Assembly: GCA_037176905.1 (NCBI GenBank)
Contig: JBBBWG010000004.1
Location: 50,001-111,964, forward strand
Origin: Azolla pinnata
Taxonomy: Eukaryota; Streptophyta; Polypodiopsida; Salviniales; Salviniaceae
Length of the DNA stretch: 61,964 nt
Direction: 5' to 3'
Under the pieces are notes generated by a model. The model saw only the letters and a program-made list of their open reading frames with translations. It had not been told where the DNA came from and did no database searches. Of this stretch, positions 24,401 through 37,500 are shown one piece after another; the stretch's first letter is position 1; each line of letters begins with the position of its first letter. The position numbers and the translations under genes were made by a program.

Positions 24401-25155
24401 TTTGATTAGGTCTGGTACAGGGTCTGGTCACTTGAGCCCCATCTCCGTTGCGAGTCTTGACTCACCAATTCATAGTCCTACTTGGAATTCCTTTCAGACC
24501 CAGTATTCCTCAGAATCTAATACCATTCAGTTGAACAAGGAATCAGCTGGATCGCCAAAGTTGTTGACTACCATGAAACAACCAAAGGAACAGGTGAAGG
24601 GATTCAAAAGGCTTTTGAAATTTGGAAGGAAAACTCGGAATTCGGAAGCTGCAAATGCTGATGGTGGGTTTAGTATCTCTGAGGGTGGTGATGATTCGGA
24701 GGAGCAAGGCCGAACTCCAGACGAATACTCCTCTAGTAGAGGACGATTTCAACACAATAGGACTGGAAATCGATACAATCTGCAAGAGCAACGGTCATGT
24801 AAGTTGAATCTCACAATGATCTATTTATAATGTTTGTTGTTCTTTTGGATACTATGTTGCCAGTGCAATGCCTGGTTCTAAAAGCCCTTCCAAACTGTTG
24901 GTATGCAGTTCAAGATGTTCGAAGCTCTATTCCAGTGCCCCCAGCAAACTTCAGGTTGCGTGAAGAACATTTGTCGGGGGGGACTATGCTTAAAGGTAAA
25001 ATATCGAATATGTCATGGTCTCAGATCATACTTGTGATGCTTCTTTTTATATATAAATCTGAGAAGGTTATGTGTTGTTTGGTTGTATAGCACCTTGGTC
25101 CTTCTTCTCTCTATCCGCATTACGCAGCAAAGGCAATGAAAGCAAGCCTCGATGA
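18417..25155 (+). CDS. CIP7: COP1-interacting protein 7 (CIP7)-like protein
   Basis: Eleven exons: 18417-18475, 19007-19204, 19318-19429, 19566-19611, 20812-20861, 20945-20994, 21088-21240, 21326-23084, 23181-24798, 24909-24995, 25091-25155; phases all agree, 1398 aa. The N-terminal block is the conserved family module: LDYVEFQLS, then [20 protein letters not shown], a [20 protein letters not shown] segment and an [20 protein letters not shown] segment. The centre is long, charged and disordered, partly coiled ([20 protein letters not shown]). The C-terminus carries family motifs [33 protein letters not shown] and [14 protein letters not shown], ending ESKPR. Known for Arabidopsis CIP7: a nuclear COP1-binding protein that promotes light-induced gene expression; whether this paralogue does so is inference. 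The small exons 4-6 are placed by phase and junction signals and are the least certain. Intron 8 (23085-23180) is discussed in findings. Confidence 0.9.
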
Positions 25156-26289
25156 CATGTGCAGATGGATCGAAGAAGAAAGCAAACATCTCCTCTCACG
25201 TGGGCATGTGTGCCATTTACACCTGTTTCTTTTTATCCATCTCCTCTAGCTCCACATTTTTGTTGATGATTCAAGGTTTGACCGTTCCATCTGTAAATGT
25301 CTGGGGTCTCCTCCTCTGTTTCTACTTCATCTCATCTCTGTTCCTATATTCTTTTTTTCTTACATGAACTGGTGGAAGCATTGAGGCAATTCAGTATCCA
25401 TAGATTACGAAGAAAAAGATCGTCCTTCTGGTTTTCCATTTATGATATAATGGCTTGGTCTTCTCTCCCTTCAGAGATGGCTGTCATGGATCAGGCTTTC
25501 ACGGGAAAATACATTTTTGGGTGTTGGAAAAGAAATGCTCCCTGTTACAGTGGCGTTTCCACGTGATCCAAATCAGGTGCTTGTACTAGAACATGGTACA
25601 CCTGTTCATTCTTGAATTATTCCTTTCTTACTGATTTATGATTGCCCAAAATGTCGGGTTTCTCTGATCCATTATGCAATTGATATTGGGAATTAGGATC
25701 CGTGTTTCTCTTGATATGTTTGAATTATGGACCTAAACAATAAACTTCTAGTTAGGATTGGAACAAATGGGAACCAATTCGAACCAAACTGTCACCATAA
25801 ATTTCTGAATGGAACATCCTTTACCGAATAATCTAAGTCATAAGCCATAAGAGATGCTTTTTTCAGGGTTGATCAAACAGGGTTAATAGTTTTGGATAAG
25901 TAGCCACCAAATGTAAGGCCATCAATTTGTGTATGTACTTTCATTTATATTAGCATTTGTGTATCCTCTAATTAAGATCTTGTGGGGCTAAACCTATATA
26001 AGGGAATTCTACGGATAAAATGTCTAAAATTGTCTCAGACTAACCCACCAATATTTCTTTTTATGTGGCTGATTTTGAAGAGATATACAGATCAAATTAC
26101 AGTTTATCGCTTTGCTCAAATTCTACTTATTTGAACTTTGTAAAACGATAATCAAAAAGCAATTCTTTACAAAAGATAGGTCATTGTGTCGATTCCCATG
26201 TTATCTTTTTGTTCTCTCTACTTTTTTTGCTTTTTTTTTTCTACTTTTTATTTGCTTTATTTTCCTACTTCTATTTCCTCTTGCGTTTT

Positions 26290-26570
26290 TTTCCTAAGGC
26301 GACCCACTCCATAGCCTATATGTGGACGGAATGTCCGTGTCGAATACGGGCATCTAATGGTCGTGTTCACACTGTCCATATGTGGACGGGCCATATTTGT
26401 AATATGTCGGAATGGTTGGTGCCCTAGCCTCGGGGTATAAATACCAGGCTGTATGGTCGTCCAAAGTTGGTTGCTCCAATTCAATTAATGGAAGTTCCAT
26501 TTTGTGTCAAACTCTCTCTCTCTTGTACTCTCTCGTGTCTTTTTTACTTCTATCATTAGTCAAGGAACAG
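26290..26570 (+). mobile_element. LTR-like fragment, possible solo LTR (family undetermined)
   Basis: The stretch has a promoter-like layout: an upstream part with imperfect palindromes around GTCCATATGTGGAC, a TATA-type box (GGGGTATAAATACC near 26434) and a downstream CT-rich leader. A 22-bp word at 26352-26373 and a second word (GTCAAACTCTCT at about 26506) recur in the same order at 46397-46418 and 46467-46478. No capsid, protease or polymerase sequence is present in the window, so at most this is a fossil terminal repeat without a body. Ends and target-site duplication are not clear. Confidence 0.35.
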
Positions 26571-26628
26571 CACGTGGGATCCCTTAAAGGGATGTTAAAA
26601 GTTGAATTTGATGGTTTTTCATTTAAGG

Positions 26629-26653
26629 TAGGGTTTAGGTTTAGGGTTTAGGG
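26629..26653. repeat. Short interstitial plant telomere-type repeat (TTTAGGG)
   Basis: About three and a half units of the heptamer TTTAGGG, one lacking a G, lie in intergenic DNA shortly after the LTR-like fragment. Such telo-box runs are common in plant promoters and at old repair sites. Here no adjacent gene start is visible, so repair or transposition debris is the simpler reading. Confidence 0.75.
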
Positions 26654-28506
26654 TGATGTGAAAAGGTGCTCTAAATCAAATCACTCTGGACTAATCAAAT
26701 TAGATCACCATTTGTAAGATTCATGTGTTCAATTGATGAACTTCTCAGAATTAGTAATGCCAGAATTCAGATTTGTATTTATGGCAGATAGGTTAGATAA
26801 CCAAAAAGATCAATAACTAATCGATTAATTCTTGCATCAACCCACAACCTAAGACTTTCTTGGGCATGAATTCTTATGTCATAATTTGTCGTTTTTCTTG
26901 GCGCTTTGTTCATTCACCCAATAACTAATATGGCATCTAAACAGCACAACAAAAACGTCCAGAAATATGGCATTAAATTTCTGGATAGATATCATAGTGT
27001 CATTCGAACACTTCCAAGTATAAAACGTTACAGTATCATAGATTTAGCAGCATTGATCAAAGAATTAGGATGAAAAATTAGCAGAACCAAGCTAAGAAAA
27101 AAGCAAACTTTTATTGCAGGTAATAATATTCCAGCATGAAAAACTAGCATCATAGAAAGAAGCGAACAAGCTTTTGTCACATTTTGTCACATATTGCAAA
27201 TGCATTTTAAGACGTATGAATAAGCTTCTCACGTTTTACAAGAGGAGCCTTCAATAAGAATTGTCAACGAATCAGCATGGAGGAATGGACAAAGATATAC
27301 ATATTTTCTAAAAATAGTCAAGAGTACCAAATGATAATCAAGAATATTTCCTGAGGTTAAAATACCTTGGGCTTCATACAACTCAAAACTGTTCAATCTG
27401 CTTAAATGATGTCCCACTCTTGCAGACAAGTGAGGTGAGCCATGCCCTTAAGTTAAGGCTTCTGTGGGGTGTGTATAAATGTATATACACTATGGTGGCT
27501 GTGAACCACATCAAATCTGACTGGGAAGAGCTAGGCTGGGCTCCCTAATATTCAACAGCAAGCAACAAAATAGTTCATGTCGAACTGAACAAGGAAGAAC
27601 TTTGCCAAGTTCCCCAAGAACATCCTTCTGGAGACAGCAAATGAACTGTCCATCATTAGGCTGAGGTGGCTATCCGATATGCCTAGCAACGGCAATATTA
27701 TTCCAACACAAACCCCGGTGTTTATATTTTTAATTATGTCCATACTCAACCCCCGGGAGCAGTTCAATATAGCAGATCAATGATGGTTAGTTATATATCA
27801 TATGATTCAGGAGACTTTCCCATTGGAAGAACAGTAGTAGTAATACCAATGTAGGAATCATATCAAACTGCTTGGGCGTTAGGAATCTGTGCTGGGTGTT
27901 GTTGATGTTTTAATAATGGGCCATAATTTAAGGATGCTACAAGACAAGTGCACAGTGAGATTTTGAGTTTACTCCAGCTCCAAATGCTAGACACTATCTG
28001 CAGGTTGCAGGTGCACCCCAGGTCTACAAGCTCCACAAATGAATATGATTCAGATCACATAAAGAAATTGATAGAAAGGAAAATTGCATCTGATGTAAGA
28101 CAATGTTTACCCTCCAAGACGGTCGCAATGTTGTCAAGAGTTGACGTGACGAGCCTGCATTTTATGTAAAATAGAGCCGAAAGGGTGAAATCTCTACAGA
28201 TTCTCTAGCGGTCATAATTGAACCAGGAAACCAAATATATATGTCGGAACTGGTGAAGTCGGAACCAGGCGATCAGCGAATGTCGCAATTCTGTAAAGCT
28301 TCTCCTGTCATCCTTGGGACAACAGGAAAATAACAAGCCTGTCTCTCCAATCCTGACTTTCTCATCTATGCCAGAACCAGAAGAAATGACCGTGAATGTT
28401 GCAAAGGAACCCTCAGCTAAGCATCATTACATACTTGATTGTGGAGGCAATTCGCTGTAACATGTGTAAAGCTTGGCTCTCTATACATCTTTACAAGGAT
28501 GAAACG

Positions 28507-31500
28507 TCAAGACTTGCCTGCTGTTGCTGCCACTCTCTGCCTCATCATTTCCATCACTGCGGCCCGGCGACGGGATTCCATTTGTTGCTGTGCTCGTCGT
28601 TGATGTTCTTTCAAATCTCTGTGAGATGCATTGAACAGTTGACAAATAACGCTCTAGCACTATCAAGTAGCAAAATTGACAGAGGAGCATACATTTCCCC
28701 CAAACGAATACAAAAAACCACCATCACATAGAGAAAGGAAAGACACCTCACCTGCAACGGGGCACTCGACATTCTGCTTCCTTGCAGGCCCGTGCATGTA
28801 GTTGCAAGAGGTACCACATTTTCATACAAAGGTGACAACCACCCGATGCACGGGTCCTACAAGTTAATCCATGCCGGAAGAGACCCTTCACTCTCCGGCA
28901 ATTAGGATATTGACATTGTGGCGAGCCACACTGAGACGCATGCACCAGTAAATATAACATTTTGCGCAGCTGTAACAAGCAATTTCACCAGTAAATACAC
29001 GCTTTTTAAGCACACATCTTTTAATCTGTATTCCTCTAGCCTATTCACATTATAATTAGAAATTTGATTGGGCAATGCAGAAAATATTGAATTGACAAGT
29101 TTTCCTACTCTTAGCATCACGACGGCTTATTACAAGTATAAGTATTCAGATGGACGTCAACTATCGTGTAATTCCGAGCCAAGGACGACAGATTACAAAA
29201 TGTGGATCAGCATGGGAAACAAAGGATTGCTTGTAATTGTACCAGCTTTTAGGGAGTTACGAGCTTCCATGGTTTAGTCTTGACATGGTTAAGGAAAAAA
29301 TGTCATATTTGATGTATTGATGTATTAAGACACGTTTAGAAGACAGAAAGTAAGAGACATGCTCGCTAATTCATAAAGAGCATAATTGCAAGTATGTCCA
29401 TGGAGGTCAGTTCATAGTTGGTAGTATATGTGTGGGTCACAGATAAGAAATAAGAAGTCCAGCATGGGTTCGCGGGCATTTTTAGAGTGGAACCACTTAA
29501 GAGTGCCCAAAGAAATAGCCACATTCCAGAGATCCAAACAAGAGGATTAAGCTTACCTGTAGAACTCGTTGTTGTCTAGCCTCCTTGCTTTGTGCATCTC
29601 GTTCTGTTGCAGAAGGATGAGCAACTAATTTGTGTGGATGTTTGACAGAGTTCTCGTTTGAGTGGCAAGAGTTGCACATATCAAAGTCTGGGCACGTTTC
29701 GCAGCGCCATCCTTGGCCAGTCTCAATATCATGGTGACATATATTGCAAGTTGTTACATAAGCAGGTGCTGTCGGGTTATGCAGATGGTAGAGAACCATC
29801 ATAGAGGAATGTTTGGCACGTCGCAGTGTATCATATTGATAATGATTTCCTTGACAAAGGCTTAGAAAGGCCTGTCGGGTATCAAAGAATTCACTCTCCA
29901 TAATTTCATCCTTGTCTTTTGTATCTGGAAAAGACTCTATCTCTATCTGCTGTCCCAGACACCCTTGTCAGAAGCTCGGTCAAGTTTAATTGTGAAGCAT
30001 ATACAGAAATACTTACAGGATAGAGCTGGTGTGCCTCCTTGCTGTTAGTGGGATGCTTCGCCCATTCATCTCGCTTCTGCTCTAGCGCATTGCACCTGAA
30101 AATAAGATAATAGAAAATCAATCGGTTCACACTTAGAATACCAAATCAAAATTAGGATAACCAGCTGTTTTAGCAATGCTTGTTAATGTTCTAAATATAT
30201 AACTGAATCCTGGGTCGCCAATGGCACACCAAAGATCAAGACTAATAATAACATACTCTGTGCCAGAAACCAGAAATCCAGCTTAGCATCCTAAGGTTAA
30301 TGATGTTATCTATAAGGTAACCATGATCAATTAGAAAATGCCCCCCATCACTGCTTCACAAAGGAATGGTGTCAGATTTGTGCTAGAGGCAAGCAACATC
30401 CCAAGGCTGATTGATCACAATCATATCAATGCTTTTGGTTGAAGCCTCTATTATTACTTCAATCAGCAACATGTGTTCAGGTTTGAGGTGGCCTACAATA
30501 AAGATATTTAGTTACAGCTGATAGAAGTTGGACTTGGATCAAATCCGAAATAAAACTGAAGTTTTTGTATACTTTCTTTATGCTGAATAAATTCACTTCA
30601 AACATAAACATTGATTAGCTTCACTGAAGTCAAATATATGAAGTAATTATAATCCTTTCACAAAAATAGTTAATATTCAAAAGCAATAACTAACGAGGAT
30701 AAGGTCCTCAAAAGAACTTAAGAGTTCACCCTCACTAACTCGTCTCAAAAGTATAATAGCCTCTCAGAATTTCTTGCTAAGCTTGATTGTATATTCGTTT
30801 ATGTTTAACTGCTTCTGCGCATTATTTAGGTCAATAAACGTCCTATAAGATTTCTGACTGGGCCCTAAATATAGGCCCCTTATTTCAGATTCTTGTTATC
30901 AAGATTCAAAAACTCCATCTCATACAAGGTCTCAGTCCTGCTGCCTACTACTGATGCTTTCACCCACAGTGTAAGATGGTTCTCAACTTTTATCAGTTAG
31001 AACTATTGCTGAAGGTTAGTTCACCGACTGCGCTGCCTCGACACCTTCTTCCAGCTTCCACATTAACTGGTGATGCAGTGTACAGGCTATTTTGCACATC
31101 ATCTATTGGATTAGTCTGCAATTACCTGGTAGATATGCATTCAATATTTTGCAGATACAAAAATTTTCAAATATCTACAGAAAATGTCCCAAGATCCTAA
31201 AATGTGCTGCGCTTTGGAAGCTCGCTGTGCTAATCTTGACTTTTCTATGCCAGGTGCGTCCATTCACCTTTTGTATAATAATTTCGGTTCAAAACTTCAA
31301 ATTTCAAAACTAAAGTTGTTCTCACTAACAGGAGTCATGCAGCATTTGTGAAACCTAATCATAACTTCAAGAAATAGAACAATATAAATACTGACAGGCC
31401 ATCCCAATGAAAATATAGCAGTGGCTCCACTCATATGCATGGCATAATCATTCATCATCAGGTCATAGAATCATAATCACATATGTACTATACCCATCAC

Positions 31501-34500
31501 AGATATTGAACTCCTTGCACTGCTTGCAGCTCCACCGATGACCAGCAACAATGAAGTTGCAGCAGTGGGTACAAGCATGTTGCATGTGAACCATAATAAA
31601 ATCCTCTTTCATTGCATAAATCGACTCCCCTAACTGCAAAATTAAAACGAGTGAAAACGAGTGAGCAGTCAAGTCCAGATCAGCCAACCTAGAGCTGTAA
31701 CTACAATTTCAGGTAAGAAAAGTACCTTTTGCATGAGCTGCAAATCTTTGGAGGCATTGCACATTAATTCAACTTGTGCTGCTGTCTTGATGGATTTCTT
31801 TGCTGCAGTTTTATTTTTGCCTTTCTTTTGTTGCTTACGTCCATTTTCCTCCTCTTGCAGTAACGATAACATGTCCTCTGCTGCCCCTGGCCAGTAGTCT
31901 CCATCAAAGTATGGTAGATGCACTGCTGTAACCTTTGCTTTTGTCTCACCAGGTGAAACAAAGAAATAATCAAAAATATTGGTGACTTTAACAACAATTC
32001 CCTCATTGGTTGCTTTAGATAGCATTGTGTGATACCTGGAGGAAAACCAAAATAACACATTGTGAGATACCTGAAAGAGGTCAAACAATAACACATAGAG
32101 TACAAGTACAAAATAAAGGAAATAATCCGGTCAATATTACAGTGTATACAGTCCACAAAAAAATTTCATTGCAACAAACCTCAAAGAACATTTACAAAGA
32201 TGCAAATCCTTACAATAAAGAAAGGAATTGAAACAGAGACAACTAATAGAACAGACATTGGATAAATTTTTAGATTACTCGTTAAATTGTCATCCACATC
32301 AGCCCATAAAGAGTGATAATAATCCAAGATAAGCCCATCAATAAAGCAGCATGAAATAGACAAGCAAATATCTAAACACAAAGGAAGCATTACGTCATGC
32401 ATAGCCTAAGAGGAATGTGGACAACTATGTATCATCTCTATATACAGCATTTCGCCAGGCTGTATAATAGAGTGCATTTTTACTAAATGCACAAAGTACA
32501 GACATAACTTGAACATCTTACCTGCTGATAGAAAAATGGAAACTGTTTCAGCTTATGCACACAGGCTTCAACTAACAGGGTCACAGAAAAATGGAAGATA
32601 TTAAATGGCTAGAACTGAGTCATCCATTGAAGATTACGAAGAAAATATGCAGCCAATTATATAGACACATAGCGATAAGCATCATTTCTCTCCTTACTGT
32701 AGAAAAGCACCAAATGAGGCATATCAAAATTAAGCTTCTGAACAAGGGTGAAAATCCAATCAAGTGGAAGCTTTAAATCAATAATAAAATGTGGAAGCAT
32801 TTTGAACAATTGAATAATGTGCAACACATAAAGTTTACCTCCCAAATTTACAGTGAAAGTTGAATAAAGTAGTGAATTTATTATCCACTATTTTTCTGGC
32901 TGCCACTCTCTTACCATTCACGTAATTTATCAGATTTTGGGGTCTTCTGTATTTCCGGATGACAGTACAGAATATAATCTTCCCCCTTCAGAGGTGGGCA
33001 AGCCCAGATATAACAGCTTGTGAAACCCCTTGCCTTACAGTAATCCAGATATGCAATCTGTGCACAGGAACAATGTTCTTTTAGTATCTAAGAAGTTTGC
33101 ATGTAACACTTCAAATTTTGTGAAATTTGACATACCAGAATTTCATGATACACAAATGTTCGAAGAGCTTCTCCATTAACTGTTCTCACATCAGGTCTGA
33201 AATATTTCACAGAGTCCAAATATGACAGATAAAGACGGCGTTGGTTTGGTTGTAGTGATTCTGCACCAAATTCTTGTACATACATTCCAAAAAGACACAC
33301 TTCTACCCCTTCAATTTTCTGGAACAGCAGTAATACCTGAAATATCAATTAGTAATGGAAGTCAATCAATAAATAAGAAAATATTACCCTTTAAAAATAT
33401 CCACTGCTGATATGCTTGATAGGCCTCATAAGGTCAACCAGAGTTATTAGTATCTCAAAAACCAACATTTCCTGGCTCTAGGATCCAGTTAGAGATTTCT
33501 TCATTATTCACCACTTTTACTCCACTTTTGCTCTATGAAACTTGCAGACTTCTACTAACAAAAATAGAATGCAAGATACTCAAATTATCACGATTTCCTT
33601 CCAAAGGACGAACTGCATGTGCAGAAAATCAAGTTTCCAGGACCATTTGTGTTGTTATTCAAGAACAATCTTTGACTAATGAAATAGTAACAGTTAATAG
33701 AGCTTCTCTTCTAGTTTCTGGTACTTGTTTCACAATATATTCATGCAGCTGATCAAATCCAAATATTTGATATATCACTCACTTTTGATTTGTAAGGAAA
33801 CGATGAAGGGTAACCTTCATGCTGAAAAGTTTCTAAAAATCTTGGTTTTACTTCCAACTTCTTTTCAACAGATGAGACCACCCTGACAACTAATGACTCT
33901 GCTCCAGGGACCTGGAAAGATAGCCAGAAAGAAAAGTCAGAGAGAATTTAAAATAGAAAAATCTAGATATATAACTTCAACATCACTAGACCTACTTCAT
34001 CATAACTCTTTCCTTGAGCTTGGGCTCGCTCTTGTCGCTCATTCTTAAGACTTTTCAACAGCCGTTGTTCAATGTGATCACTTAAGAAGGTTTTTGGAAG
34101 ATCTTTAGCCCCAAGAACAGAGCTCTGAGGTAAGGGTTTCCTTTCTCCTTTGTGCATCTCCTCTAACAAGCACTGTGGACATGTATATTCTGCTTCACCA
34201 CCTTCATTTCGGCGCATATTGAAGAGTGCACAAATTTGATGTTGCCACTTCTCACATTTGTCACATTGTACCCACTGTAAGACAAGCATAAGAGCAATGA
34301 AATATGGCATGATGTATCAAACAAATTAACCACATCTGCATATGATGCAATATATACCGGTTCATCGATTTCCTCATCATTCCGCCGTTTTTCTAACTTA
34401 GTTTTCGTGTAACTCTGACCTTCTACCTCCAGGCTGTCATTGCGTGCATCATTGTAGCACTGCACACAAATGTAATGTCGAGTTTCACCGCATTGGATCG

Positions 34501-37500
34501 TCCAATAAAAAGCATTCCTCTTTATACGTGCTCCACAGGGTGTACAATATATGGGTGGTGGATCAAATGTAAGTGTCTCCACTGCACAAAGCTGGCAAGA
34601 ATTCTCATTCATCCTATGGTCCATAGCTTGGTTTTTCTCTGGCTTTGCCTTGATCTACAGAGAGATTAAAAAAACATTGGATTTAGAGCTAGACTGGTAA
34701 AAAAAATAAACAATGTTCACCTTCTTTTTAGTAGCTGCACAAAAGACCACCAGAATAGTACTTTGGTAAATCATCCAAAAGCACAACAGTATTGTATCTC
34801 AATCAACACAGAGAAAATCCATGTGAAATGAGCTGGTGCAATGGAGCTTACTGCCAAACGATATCTTCAAGAGACTAATCAACGATAAGCATAACCTTAC
34901 GAAACCAGAAAAGCATGTCCTTTCTCTCATCTCATATATGAGGAGGGAGGCATCTCATCAGTTTATATAATCTGTAACAGGGCCATTACTTTTATAACAA
35001 GCATATAACTGAAGAAAAGTCCATGTTCTCTGGATGCCTGCATGAAATCCACACACAAGAAATGTACGAGTGCAGATTTTATTCCCATTAGAGACGTACT
35101 TGCACTCATTGTTTCTAGCCCAAAACCATAAACGATGGGACAAGCTGGAAAAATCAGACTCCATAGAAAATGCAGGGAAAAGTGGCAAAGGGAGACTGAA
35201 GTAGTAGGATGGAAATGGCAAGAAACCAAAAGTACTAGGAGAAAAAACTCGAATAAAATCATAAAATAAGAGGTAATATTGGATGAATGGGAGAGTAGAC
35301 TGAGAGGAACTTGGAAGTCCATGTACATTAGTGAGAAGAACAACTTTTAAAGAAACCTGCATTTTCCCTCACAACAGAATAGCTTATGCCAGACTGCCTA
35401 ATCAGAAAATAGCCAAGTTACAGACCCATGAAATACATACCTGACCCACCCATTGCCTCAGACCTCTAATATGTTCTTTGATCTGTTCAGGAGTGAAAAG
35501 TTCAATCAGCGACACACCCCTATTCTTTGATTTGCTACCTTTGACATTATTTTCATGATCTCCAGCCGAAATTGAACTTGGAATAGCCTCCTTTACTTCT
35601 TGCTTAATTAACAGTGTGGCTTTGCTTGGTAGATCATCCAATGGAACAGGTTTGCAAATTCCCGAGTTATCTGGAACTACATTACTCAAATCACAGTTCT
35701 CTATCACCGAATCATTTTTTTCCGCATAAGCAGAGTTTAACTCGCTAACATTTTTCACAAGATGTGTTGCTGCTGACTGCACTGGTGTAACCAAAGCACC
35801 ACTTATAATGTTTGGCTCGTTAAGTTCAACCTTGGCTCTCTTGGCAGGTGGCTCCATAGGACCGATGGAAGATGTCTGATTCTTAATTGCTTGAAAATGC
35901 CCAAGCACTGGTCCAGCACTTGATATTCCAGAGTTGTTTTTGTGCAGAGATGGGTTTTGTCCAGGCTGCATCTTTGAGATTTCCCGTCGCACAGAAACAC
36001 ACACAGGGCACCGTAGATCTTTACAAGATTCATGATGCCTTTTTAAGATTACTGATGCTTTACATCTGGGATACTGGCATTCTTTGTCAGTGCACTTTGT
36101 GATGTGTGCCCATAACTGCTTGGCAGTGTGACAGTGAGGCGTTTGTTGGCATTTCCCTTCTGGTGCAGTACATCGGTCGGCATGCAGCAAAAACAGAAGC
36201 CATCTCTGCTGCTTGAGAAACTGTTGAGACCCTTTATCATTGGCATTTGAGACAGAGACTGTATTGGTAGAAGCAGGGATTTTCTTTTCAGCTACTTGAT
36301 TGGATCCCTGCCGCGCATCACTGTCAACAAACTTGGAAACGGTTTTCATGTGCTTCTCTGTTGGATGACCATCTCGCTGATCTGAGAGATTATGCAGAGG
36401 TTGAGCCTCTTCATTCAGCCTTACTGGGTGCTTGAGGAGCTGAGCAGAACTACTTGAACTCTGAGAAATTTGCTCATTTGACGGGTACTGTTGTTGCTGA
36501 AGAATTGCTTTCTGAGACTTCTCAAACAATCGAACATCATCCGTGGAAGGCTGCTGCAATGAGGCTGAAACAGAAGCGGGCTTTACCTTTGCCTGTATTC
36601 CATCATCATTACCTTTTCTGTCCTCAGATTGTGAAGACGCCTGCACCTGAAGCGGTTTTGTGTTTGGAAGCTGGTTTGCCACTGAGCCTAGGGTTTTTAC
36701 CTGTGTCTGAGCCTGTTCCTGTTGTGGATGCAAACCAGGAACTGGAATCATTCTGGATGGTTGTTGCCCAGACAAGGGCACACCCAGACTTCCAGAAGGT
36801 ACGCCACTATGTCCATTGTAAAAAGCACCTGGCCCTACAAGCTCGCTAGAGAAGCCATCATCTGAAAAACACGAATGCTCATTTCTTTAGCATTAGTTGC
36901 AAGCATGATTAAAGAGAAAGAATGGCATGTGTCTGAAGAAAATGACTCACATCGCGTGGGCAGCAGCAGCAGCAGCTGCTGCTGCTGCTGCAAATGGTTA
37001 CCTGATTTTACGTATAAAGAAGCTTTTGAAAACCCTTGGTTGCTATTAGACTTTTGTAGTTGTTGTTGGCCATTGTTCACAGGCTGCTTTCCAGGGCCAT
37101 GTTCAACACTTACATAACCTCCAGCAGCATGATGACGTTCGTTCATATCTTGATTCATGTACCCACTCAGACCAGTGCTTGAGGATTGACGTGGTTGTGA
37201 ATGCAGCGGTTCGGGTACAAGACCAGGGGTGGGAACCATCTTGCCTACAGTAAGATCAGGAGCTGATCGGTTGATGCTGCTTCCCCCACTCACATTCAGT
37301 ACATCTGTTCCTGGGTTTGGAAGCTTGCTAATTTCACGACCTGGAGTCGGTATCATAGTGCTCTCAGCACGGGAAATTGGCGGAGATGCTCCTGGTGTGG
37401 GGATCATGGAAGAAGATGAAGAGGATGAAGGAACATTCGTCCCTGCACCCTGAGCTGCAAAGCTTGAATTGCTTCGAATTGGGGCAATCCGCTTTGCAAC

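Larger units (their letters stand above)
25156..28506. other. Convergent intergenic region between CIP7-like and HAC genes
   Basis: About 3.3 kb with no recognisable exon. The first few hundred bases are probably the CIP7-like 3' UTR, and the last few hundred the HAC 3' UTR. In between lie an LTR-like fragment (26290-26570) and a short telomere-type run (26629-26653), listed separately. The rest (26700-28400) is AT-rich with frames below 75 codons, none resembling a known protein. Confidence 0.5.
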
